Made by a program: the position numbers and the translations under genes. DNA of 36,492 bases from Branchiostoma floridae (Eukaryota; Chordata; Leptocardii; Amphioxiformes; Branchiostomatidae). The notes under the pieces were generated by a model that did not search any database, was not told the DNA's origin, and saw only the letters and a list, made by a program, of their open reading frames with translations. The stretch is from NCBI RefSeq assembly GCF_000003815.2, contig NC_049984.1, forward strand, positions 2,725,582-2,762,073. The letters are read 5' to 3'. Shown piece by piece: positions 12,401-24,400 of the stretch; position 1 is the first letter of the stretch; each line of letters opens with the position of its first letter.

Positions 12401-15400
12401 ACTATAAATGCACGTTAATCCGGCACACGCCCCTTTTTGAAACTTACTACGCCACATCAAAGCGACAAGATCGCTATCGAGGTTCGGTCGATCGTCCATT
12501 TCCAAATGTCACATACCACAGTGCCCCATTGTTTGCGGACTCAGGAGGGTGTGTTTTGAACGTTTGATAAGAACAAAGATTTCTTTGTGAAGAAGGGAAA
12601 AGCTGGAGTATATGATAATGGACCAATTATGAATACTTTTGCTTAATTTCTGCTTGTTTGTCTCAGTTCTTATAGTAATTATGTTACCAGAATGTCCCAA
12701 AAATAGACCCTGATACAGCTGAGCCACAAAATATTTGATCTATTGCTAAAAAAATTTTAATGGATAAAGAACGATTTGTGTGTTGTCTTGTCCGGCGAAC
12801 AGTATGGAGTCCAGCTGACAAAAATCACACTTTGGTCATCATACGGTCGCTCAGCAATTTCAGTCAAGTGATATTACTAAGAGGGACTTTATAATAGGAC
12901 CATCTTATTTCTTTCAGAAAGATATGATCTCTTCATAAGTAACACGTAAGAGATGTTCAATTTTCCCGCCAAAAAGGAAGACAAAAGGATTGCTTCCAAA
13001 CCGATAAAAACCCATTGACAGCTTCACAACAGTTACTGTAAAATAAGTGACAGAGAACAACAAAGACAGGTGTTAACAATACCTGTAGACTTGCCAGAAT
13101 GTGCAAAACGTTAGGAAGGTGGTACAAAACAACACCTTGGTCACTGATCCTAAGATTATACCAGTATGTACCAAAATGATGGAGTAAACATATTGTCAAA
13201 ATGTCAAATTTGAATGACATAAGACCATTTTAAAAGGCACCACTGATTCAGACACCCTTCAATTACTGGCAAAGGGATTTTCATAAATACAGATGTGAGA
13301 TGTTCAATTTTCCCACCAAAAGGGACTTAGACAAAGGGATCGCTTCCAAACCGACATAACCCCATTAACGCCTTCATAACTGCGAAAGTGAGTGAAAGCA
13401 GCATTGAACAGGTGGTGAAAATACCTGTAGACCCACCAGACTGTTCAAAACGTTAGGGAAGAGGGTACAGGACAATGCCTCGGTCTCCGATCCTACCATT
13501 GTCACAGCAGGTGCAAGATAGGGGAGGCCGTCCATCATTGTTCTCATCACAAGGGAAAACAATGGTGTTTGTAAACACCTGTCTTCTATTGTTTCCAACT
13601 CACTTTCTCTATTGTCGTCTAGCCGTAGGTAGCTCACCGGAAAATTCCTTCATACAGATTTTGTCTAAACCGATTGTTTTGCTTCTGCTGTGTGAAAAGT
13701 GGTACTAAGATAAAAATAAAACATCAACGGGTAAAAAGCACTTTGAATTCGTTTTTTGATCACTTCTACAACACTTTTATCCTGGTCTAAATGTGTTTTC
13801 ATCAGAATGATACTTGTACACTTGACAAGTTTGAGTCCAAGAAACATTAAGGGAAACACTTTGTTTAAACATCAGCATCTTGCTGCCTGGTGCAGCATAC
13901 TGTATTGTCATGTTGCAATTTAAATAAAGTCAAAGTCAATGTTCAAAATTTGTTAAAATCTCCATTGAAATACTTAGTGTAGGTTTCCCCATTTTAGCCA
14001 ACTTTGTGTTTGCCAGCAAGACAATGTGGTTTGAACTTTATAATAAATGTTTCATAAAAAGCAAAGAATTCTAGTTTTAATTCTGACAACCACAACTTGT
14101 CTGCCCGAGAGAGTTTGACAGCTTACTTCCTCAACTTGAATGTACAGAAACTGTTTATCAGGTCCACCAAGAAGTTTACAATCCATGTGGTTTTGTGGTT
14201 GGAAAGCAAAACTGGAGAAGCTATGGGTGTATTATTGTGATATCAGGTTTTCAGCTTGTTTACGTTCGCTGTACAACCACGTGCCTTCATGCATCCATTC
14301 TGCCTAACTGTGTGACCAGGTGAGCCACCCAGGTGTGACAGGTAGTTACTTAAGGACACTTCAGTCCTGTCACCTGCATAACGTGATAATTAAGGAGTCT
14401 GCGCTGTGGAAACGTCCAGGTTTGGACAATCGCACACTGATGAGGTTTGTTGTCCAGTTGAATGTCAGGGTCTCCGTAATTAAATGATAATAATAATAAC
14501 TTTATAGCAAATTCAATCGCATGTATATGAAGCCTGCATTATAGGATAAACCTTGCTTACGCTTCATTTAGTCCCAAACACTACCTTTACATTCAAGGCT
14601 CGAAATACCCCCTGCATATGCAGGTTAGTGCAGGTAAGCTGTGCAGGTATTTCTGGGGTCTACCTGCACCCAACCTGCACTGGTCCATGTACTGGGTTTT
14701 ATACATAAATGTCTTATGATGTAGGTGCATGTGGATTGTTATTCGCTGCATTGACTGTTACCACCTATAAAGTATAAAAGAAACAATAGCAATGATTACT
14801 AAACAATTTTAGCAATTGCAGGTAAAATTTGTCTGGTGCAGGTAATTTTCAATGTTACCTGCACCAGTGCAGGTATGCAGAAAAAAGTATTTTGAGCTCT
14901 GACATTACTCAAGCCTGATTCAATTGTGCTTCTTAGGCCCGTCCTACATTGCCGTGCCCAATCAGAGTCTACGAGCTCCGGATAGCGGAGTTTGCGTAAC
15001 ACAGACTAACATTACTCCACACAAGTTTCAACTTTCCTATTTCCTGCATTTCTCAGCTACCAGTCAGTACCAACATTCAGAAATGGCAGCTGTACTCGAA
15101 GAACTTTGCCACTTTGTGCTTCCCGGCCATTGTAGTAATCGTGGATGAACACCTACAAACAAGCTGAAGGTCTTAACAAGTCCGACAGGTGCCTTAATCA
15201 CAGGGTGGGTCCCAAGAATGCAACAAGGGGCATTTCGAGACAGGTCTTGTGTCAGCAACAATAAGTATTACCCTGAGCAAGGACATAGTGCAAGACACTG
15301 TGAAGTGATAGATTATGTTGTCCCCAAAGTGTAGCCTTACACTGACAAAACTTTGAGTCCACTGGAAAGTTGCAACTGTGCTGTTTGAAAGATAAACTTT

Positions 15401-18400
15401 TTTTCTCTACCATGACACTGAGTTATCTTGCACTGAGTTATCTCGTACTGCCACCACACATTTAAGCACATCTTTGGACATGAAAATACATAAATTGTAG
15501 CAACTGCACATTCTGATCACCTTGAAGGTCCTGAGAAGTCAGGTGTGTTGATTGTTTGGGCAGATCCTGCTAACACAAGATGTTTTATGACAGCGACAAT
15601 AAGTTGGCGGGGATTTACTTTCACGGTAGCGGAAAATGGAGGNNNNNNNNNNNNNNNNNNNNNNNNNNNNNNNNNNNNNNNNNNNNNNNNNNNNNNNNNN
15701 NNNNNNNNNNNNNNNNNNNNNNNNNNNNNNNNNNNNNNNNNNCCGCGAAAACCGTGAACATAAAACCACCGCGAACATTTTTGCACTTACAGTATTACCG
15801 TGAGCAAGGACATACAGCATTATACCATAGCCACAGTTGAACCAAAAACAACAACAAGTTGCTCAAACTTATAGGACAGTTTTGCACTGACATTCTATAA
15901 GCCCTGTGTGCACTTGAGCTGTGCAATCTTTAGTCCTTTCTATCTACCTGGAGCTACACACAGCGATCACATACTACCAGTAACTACCTCATAAAACGCT
16001 AGTACCTAAATTGTTTTGACATAAAAAGGCATAATTCACAGCAACACCTTGAAAGTTGCGTGTGGAAGAAGTCCGACAGGTGTGTTACTCACGGGGCGTA
16101 CCCTCCAATGCAACAAGTGGCATGTCAAGACAGGGCTTGAAATACCACCTGCATATGCAGGTTAGTGCAGGTAAAATTAGAGCTGTGCAGGTATTTTAGT
16201 GTCTACCTGCACCTAACCTGCACTGGTCCATGTGCTGGGTTTTATACATAAATTGCCTATGATGTAGGTGTATGTGGATTGTTATTAGCTGCATTGACTG
16301 TTACCACCTATTATGTTTTGAAAGAAAAAAATAGCAATGGCTCCTGAACAATTTTAATATGATCCATACTTCCTAAATTCAGAGTGGTGCAGGTAAATTT
16401 GTCTGGTGCAGGTAATTTTCAATGTTACCTGCACCAGTGCAGGACTATGCAGAAAAAAGTATTTCGAGCCCTCATGTAAGCTACTGTTTATGTGCTAAGT
16501 TCTACCCTCAGCAAGGACAGGCTGCGGAGAATGGTGTCTTTCAGGCAATAGCAAGTCAATAATGGGTAAAACGTCTTGGGCCAAGATTACGCAACTTAGG
16601 CACGATCAACACACAGTTTTTCCCGATATCGGCGAGCTTTTTTTCATCGTCTAGATGGAACTGCTATATCGCCATTACTATATCGGGAAAATTTCTCCCG
16701 AAAGGTCCGGACCATTCGTACGATACCTTACCTATAGCTTAGCAGGGGTCCCCGACAGCTTCGCGCGCGTGTAGACGCGTCCTGACTTCGGGAAGGCTCA
16801 TTAGCATGTAACGCCATTTGGAAAATCGCGCTATATGTTTATGACTGCAGGCCCATGTGTGTCCGGCCCCCTACGTTCTAGATCCCTCCCGACATCTCCA
16901 CCGATATCGGTAAAAACTGTGTGTAGATTGGGACTTAGCGAGAGACAAGCCTGGTAGCAGACATTACTATAATCAGGAACAAGAACAATAGGAAGTGTTT
17001 GTTATTCTAATCAGATTATAGTAGGTATTTACTGTGACAAGTCCAGTTGGATACACCCGATCCCTTGATCTCAGAAGTTAAGCAACGCGCAGTCTGGACA
17101 GTTCTTGGATGGGAGACCAACCAAGGACGAACGAATGCTGTAGCTCCACCAAGAATTCCACCAAATCGTCTTCCGGGAGGGACGTAAAACAGGGGTCCCG
17201 TGCTCGAGGAGGTGCCTCCGCCACGTTAAACTGTTGAGCCTCATTACTCAACACATTGGCTGAAAATACACCCAATATATTATATTCATAAATGAAGTAC
17301 TAGGTAGAGTCATCACATTGTATACATTTGTGAGCCTTTCAATCATGTGCCTTTATGTGAAAATAGGGAAGCAATAATTATAACATATTATGGCTTGACA
17401 ACTGCTTGTCATAGATTGGAGGTCCAACAAAGAATCCGAAACTTGTAGGCAGGTAGAGAAGTGTAGTGGGATGGCAAGGCAGCGATCAAAACCAACAAAT
17501 GAGGTACTCAGAATGGAGCAACTCACGAGTTATAAAACTAGCGCTAAGTATTTTAAAAAAACTCTAAAACTAAAGCATGTTGGGAGGAAAATGAGGTGGG
17601 CTCAATTGTTTATTGAGAGAAGAAGCAAACAAGTGAGAACGGAACGGCTAACAAGTTATCAAACAACCTCTGAAGCGAAAAGGACCTGAAACTTAAAAAC
17701 AAGTGAGACGTGAACGCCTAACGAGTTATGGCTCTACTCCTGCCCACAACCACGAGCGCTGAAAGCCTGTTCTTCCGTAGGGGTCATGACCCGACCTTTG
17801 CGAGGAGTTCCGCCCCTTCGCTCTGCACCTGCTTCTTGTGGAAGAATGGCGTTCTAATGACCTTGCAGAGAAGGTCACTTCTGTAACTACACATTCACAC
17901 CTCTCTTTCTACCATTGTATTTCTGCTTATGGGCTACAAGTTCTGCAAAGGCTAAATACTTCAATCTACAAGAACATCTTTTCATCTTTTGTCATAAATC
18001 TGGCGGTTAGTAGGAAAAAAAACCTTGTCAAAAGTTATCAAGCCACCTCTGAAACAAAACATGTGCCTATAAGGAACATTTTCAATGTGCTAGTAACAGT
18101 CCAAGAACAATCCAAGTGGCCAGGAGTCTGGCCACCACTGAAGGGAACATCAAAGAGTTTAACTCCAACCTACACTCTCGGAACCCTTTTGTCACTTGTG
18201 TCAGACAAAGAGGACAATCATGTCACCAAACATCTGCTTGGATATTGCACCCAATAATATAGGTTCAAAACAGGTCACTGAAAATCTACGCTCCACGTAA
18301 TGTGCAACAACTGACAACTTTTCCTGATTGTAGAAACTTGTCGTGGTGGCTGCATGGCCAGCGTTGTACCTGTAGCGTGATAGCTGCCAATTTTCTTCAT

Positions 18401-21400
18401 TAGGCCATTAGAGATGCTCGTTAAATACAGCGGGGAGGGGGCCTAACGAACTGAAAAACAGACAGGGGTCAAAGACCCAATCATCACTCACTTACATGAT
18501 AGATATTGTTTTGACAGTTTTCGCTACATTCTGGCAAATCAGTTTTATAATTGCTTTGAAACACCTTACATATAAGCAATAGACATGGAGTTTCATGGAG
18601 TGAATATAGTCTGAGATTTGACGTTTTCATCTAGGCCTATTGATAAATCTTTGTTTCAACATGTGTGAAGAAATGAATTGTACAGGTGTGTTGGAATTGG
18701 ACCGTACACAACGTTACATACCTATGGTATAAGTACATATCCACAGTGTTATTAAGTACATACCCACAGACCTTAATGTTACAGACAGACAGCTGGGGAG
18801 GACAAACCTGTCCCCCGTGTGTGTCTGTTTCCCCACCTGTGCCCCATTGTTCCCCTGTGGAGACATCTGCCACAGGAACAATGGCTACAGTCTCGCCACA
18901 CCTGTCACCCGCTCGCTACAATTGTCACAATTACCAACAGGTGACAATCCTGTCGCCACACGCCTTTTGTTACATGTCACGGAACTCAGATTTTGGGGGG
19001 CTGATTTTGTGATTTCTGGTCTTAGAAGAAGAGATTTCAAGATTAAACATTTAACATTGCAGAGACCATCTCAATATGCTTTGCACATCTTTTCATAACA
19101 TTTTGTCCACTTCTTTGAATACTTTTCCATTTCTCATATTGTAAACTAATATTCTAAGCACGTGACTTGCATCATACCTATACTATCAACTGTATACAGG
19201 CTGAAAGATAAAAACCTGTTCAAAGTTGTTACGCATCTTCTTCTTCTTTTTTTTTCTTTCGTTTCGTATGTTTTGTCTTCTTTATTCTAGTTTCCAATTT
19301 TGGTAAACAATTATGATTAATGGCTTTAACGATGGCAGAAGTTAACGAAGCATGTTAACGATCAGTCTGACCTTCACTTTTGTAGTGTTTATAGAAGCAT
19401 CCCAGACAAATGTCATGTACATCATAACCTTTTATTTTCTTAGTTAACTATATGGAAAAAGTGACAGTTAAAACTCAAAACTATTAGGTGTTCCTCAGTG
19501 ACTTTTACCGAGAAAACATGCCCTTCCCAAACCTCTAACATACAACCAGAACAAAAAATAAATTATTTCTATTACTCAGATTTTTTTACTTTTAGCTTCA
19601 AAATCTTCTTTTTTTCAGCTGCTCTCATCAGTTTTGGGATACTAAAAGCATGTTGTCTATGAGACTATGGTGGCTATGGCCTAACATATGTCCCAATGGA
19701 CCTCATCATACACAGAAAGCACCCCCATTCCAAATCTCTAACATACTGTCATACCACAAATCAATTTGCACAGTATTATGTAGACTGTTCCCTATAATTA
19801 TAGTCCTATTTGCAGATGCGTTGACGTGTCGTTGCACCTTATAATTACCTGTGCAACAGGTAGGTTCTACACTCTGTTTGATCCGCTCCCAAATGTCAGG
19901 TGTACACCCACTGCACCTGTATTGTCTGATAATCGCTTAAAATGCTGTTTTTGAGAGAGATTTCGGAGTAAGAACTAATTGAATGTTTTTACTCTGAAAT
20001 CTCTGTGATAACTGAAAGTGGCATAGTCTCTATATCTATACTTGTACAAATTGTCCAAAAGTCCAATCTCAAGGAAGACATACAACAGAAGATTTTCTTG
20101 ATCATGACTTTGATAAAATTGAGAACACTGCACAATGCTGGATACTAAAGTAATCACTTTGGTGTTTTGCCCTGAAATTTGTATTTGAAACTGGCATGGT
20201 CTCTATATACAAATTAAACAAAACCAGGTCTAAAAGAAGGCATACAACAGAAGGTTTTCTTGATCATGACTTTGATAAAGTTGAAAGCTGCATTCAGAAA
20301 ACAAGTCCCTCAAACTTATACCATGTACTACAACATCACTGTGCACATCTCCTCTTCACAACGTGAAAACCTGTTTTTTTACTTGACTCTGATAAACACA
20401 AAAACTGAAAAGTCTCCGCCACCCCCATCCCCAAACCTCCCATACACCAGCATGGCTCTGACTAATCTGAGCAGTTTTTCTGTTGACCATCCTACCCAGT
20501 AATTACCGGCTTGTTAGTGAGACCTGTTTGACGTGGCACAAAGACTCCACTGTTGTCAGTGCCGTCACAGCACCGGCGCGACAGGTTGTTCCGACGCACT
20601 CGCTCCCAAATGTCAGGTGGATATGAATGCGTACCATAAATGCAGAAATGTTCGCGGTGGTTTTATGTTTGCGGTTTTCACAGCGACCACTTCACCGAGA
20701 ACTTGCAACCACCGTGAACATTTTTCCATTCTAGTATGAGACTGCAGTCTATGGCACTAGAGTGAACTTAAAACCGCCGTGAACACTCCATTTTCCCCAA
20801 CCGCGAAAATAAATCCCTGAGAACACAAATGTATTTACAGTATTGTCTGATAATGATGTTCTGGGTTTTAGAACTTCACACCGCACTTCCAAGCGGCTCT
20901 GTCCAGTGCTTTATTGGGATTGTGTGGCACAGCGGCAGCGTGTTTGGCTCGGGACCCTGCCGTGTCACCGATCTTGTGCCCTTGGGAAAGGCAGTTTACA
21001 CAGCTTTCCTCGCTTTACTCAGGTGAAAATGAGTGCCTAGTTTTGTATACGACGTTAAATGGAGGTCCCGTGTTTGGGGAGAGCCACACCCCACGCACGT
21101 TAAAGAAGCCGCCACACTTATCGAAAAGTGTAGGGGACCTTCCCGGTGTGTGTGGATCAAACCTCCAGACCGGTCTCCGGGTTGACATCTTGAAAAGGTG
21201 ATAGTCACCTGTTATGTCAATCCTTCCACAAACGTGGTAAATCTCAATAAATAAATAAGTGGGTCCACACTTTTGAGGTCGCACATATTGATGTCCTTCC
21301 TGACACACTCCATCCAAGAGTTCCTTGGTCTACCATCTGATTTTTACTTTAGAAGAGAGCCAAACTAGGAGGCCTATGATGGAACTTGTCCTTCACTTGA

Positions 21401-24400
21401 AAGTCCATCTGTGTTGGAAGATGTCATTATTGAAGTATGTGTGTGTGCAGTGGATTGTTCATTCCTTGACAAAGACTGGTGCTGTTCAGTCAAAAATTTG
21501 GGTGAGTCCAATTTTCAACGGCGTTGGAAATTACAGTTAAACTACTTCAATTAAGAACTTGTCTTACGTTTTCCCGACCCCTACTCATCTACCAAATACC
21601 GATATCGTACGACCATCCATCCATCCACAGTCTCTCTCACAAACACACAGTCACACGAACAGCACCGAAAACATAACAATCTTCCTGATAAAGGTATTCT
21701 GACTGAGGCAAAAACATGCAGCAAAACTTGAACTCAAAAAACAGGCAGACAACAGTTTGAGAGTGTATAAATGCATTTAAGTTCGCGGGGATTTAACTTC
21801 GCGGTGGCGGGAAAAGGGACTTTTCCCGGAGGTTTTAATTTCGCGGTAGCACCATGTACTGTAGTCTCTCACTGCCATGGAAAAATGTTTGCGGTGGTTT
21901 TAATTTCACGGTGAAGTGTCCACCGCGAAAACCGTGAACATAAAACCACCACGAACATTTCTGTATTTACAGTAGTCTCTTTGGTCTTGACCTTGAAAAT
22001 ACGCTACCAACATCCTCAAGAACATTCAAATGCGACATAGGTTATCTGGTACCTGTTGCTATAGTGACGTGATTCCGACGTCACACCAGAAGCCGCAGTA
22101 GACAGGTCCATTCTTTGGGTTAGTCCCAACTTAATTTAGTTTTGATTTAGGCTAAGTTTACTTTGTCGTAAAAAGGTCATTACAATGTCACTTTTTCAAA
22201 CACTGACCGATTTCATTTACCTTCCGTCAGGATAAAAATTCTCTAGTCAACCAACAACATGGGAAGGGAAAAGACTAATATCAGCATCGTGGTCATCGGC
22301 CATGTCAACTCTGGCAAGTCCAACACCACTGGTCACCTGATCTACAAGTGTGGTGGCATCGACAAGCGTAACATTGAGAAGTACGAGAGGGAAGCTGCTG
22401 AGGTATGAGGGCCCGGGTGATCAACAACTTCTCTGCCTGACCAAGAAATACAAAATTAATGTAATGAGCACAACTCAAATTTCGAGACACAAGTTCGTAG
22501 TATCAATATCCTTTAAACTTCAAAACACTGCAGTCATTACTTTCCAGTCAACGTCTTCTTGAAAATCAGTAGTTAAGTTGCGAGAAAAACAAGGGTGAAC
22601 TGTGATCAGACATGTGGGTCAAGTTCCCCATGCAGTAAATTCTTTGAGGACATTGTCAAAATGTTTGATAAGAATTCCCTTCGTATTTCAAGTAGAAAGA
22701 AGTGGATGTCTAATTTTCAAGCAGAGCGAGTTGACCAGTACACCTCAGGTCAAAGCTCAATTGTCCACGTTTTTTCCTTCTCTCTCACCTTACATTACTG
22801 GGTGTCGCCTGCAAAGTAATGATCATAATGCTTTGAGTTCACATTCATATTTAACACTTTATACTTTACATGATTGTATGCTTCGAAATTTGAATTGTGC
22901 ACCTTTTTTCTGGGTGAGGCCGAGAACTTATTGATCACCCCTCGCACATGTATGTAACAGAAGCATTGGAACAATTTATTGTGTAAAAATGAGGATATCA
23001 CAAAATGTGTATTTAAGCCAATCTTTTTCAATTTCCCGATAAAGTGTGTAAAAATGTAAAATGTTTTTTTTTTTAATGAACAGTTGGGGAAGGGCTCCTT
23101 CAAGTACGCCTGGGTGTTGGAAAAGCTGAAGGCCGAGCGTGAACGTCGTACCATTGAGATTGAGACTGCAAAGTACCGGGTGACTATGATTGACCCTGGA
23201 CATCTTGATTTCATCCAGAACATGATCGCAGGAACTTCACGGGTAATACTCCGTAAAACATTAATAGTTTTTTGGCCTCTCATCTTTTTAGTACTAAAAG
23301 GATGTGTTTAATACAAGTAAAAGTGAATTTATACTAATAGTACCTATGTGAACTTACGTGATCTCGTGAGACTAGGCCTTTCTGTGGTCAAGGCAAAAAG
23401 CTGGAGGTTTTACGTGTTTTTAAGAGTTTTGAAGAATTATTCTATTTGGACAGTACATCTTTTCACATGTTAATTCTCTGTAGGTTGACTGTGCCTTGCT
23501 GATTGTGTCTGCCGGTACTGGTGAGTTTGAGGAGGGTATGTCCAACGAAGGACAGACCCGTGAGCACGTCCTGCTGGCCCACATCATGGGTTTCAAGCAG
23601 CTCATCGTGGCAATCAACAAGATGGACAGCACCGAACCCCCCTACTCCGAGGTAAGTCTTTATCTCCCGCCATTTTGATTATATGAATGACATGCATCCA
23701 TGGCAAAGTAAAGTCAAAGAAGAAGATGTGAAGGAACAAAAATCAAAAACTTATTGTTAGGTATGCCATAGTTAGGGTGTTTAATCATTTGTTCAACCTT
23801 CCACTTAAGACAGACAACACTAATATATTCGTGCGACTGTTGTTGTCGACAACGTCACCAGCGACGGTATTTTTAGGCTGTCTAAAGAGGATCAAAATAG
23901 TCCTGCGAAAGTTTGTCCTCAAATCATTGTGCGACCACTTTGGACCCAGTTGCGCGACCCTTCAGCGGGGGGCCGCGACTATTCTTCACATGTCTAAAGA
24001 GGAATCGTCGCCAGCGACGGAAGTAGATCATATGCTAATAAGCCAGCAGTGTGTTTTTTCTGTTCGAAAAGGCATTTTCTCCGTAAATATACATGTAGTC
24101 AGTAATGGAAACGTATCTTTGTAACCAGAAACTGCCTGTTCCAGCGCAATGCCCTGCCACCAGTGGCTATATCCTTTGCATGTCCCTATTCCTTGATGAT
24201 ATACAAATCTGTAAGGCCTGTAATACCACCGGCGGCCACGATTTCCCGTCTCTGTACGGGCCTCCGGATGTCATTCTTTGTTGAGGACGTACTCTGCGTC
24301 TTATTTATAGGACAATGTTTGTTTGCAAGCAAAAAAAGACTAATCTGCTGCATTACCAAAATAAAGAATTCTCCCGCCCTTTTCAATTTGCGTGCAAGAG

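Larger units (their letters stand above)
15173..16131 (+). repeat. Two copies of a TCCGACAGGTG / ATGCAACAAG repeat
   Basis: tccgacaggtgccttaatca at 15181 and tccgacaggtgtgttactca at 16072, each followed by a tcccaa/tccaatgcaacaag block and agacagg. The phrase gagcaaggacat recurs at 15275, 15797 and 16508. The second copy is interrupted by the MITE at 16131. Confidence 0.7.

Noticed and set aside
12175-12567. 130-codon plus-strand open frame
   Set aside because: No recognisable domain, no splice or promoter context, and ordinary AT-rich composition; left as unassigned intron sequence.
15517-15840. Frames spanning the N run
   Set aside because: They cross an unknown-length gap and are meaningless.
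17043-17150. Functional 5S rRNA gene
   Set aside because: Too many substitutions in the A-box and helix regions, no T-run terminator directly after, and it continues into a SINE body.
20922-20995. Functional tRNA gene
   Set aside because: Only the A-box-like part is good; no convincing cloverleaf or B box at the right distance. Better explained as a SINE head.
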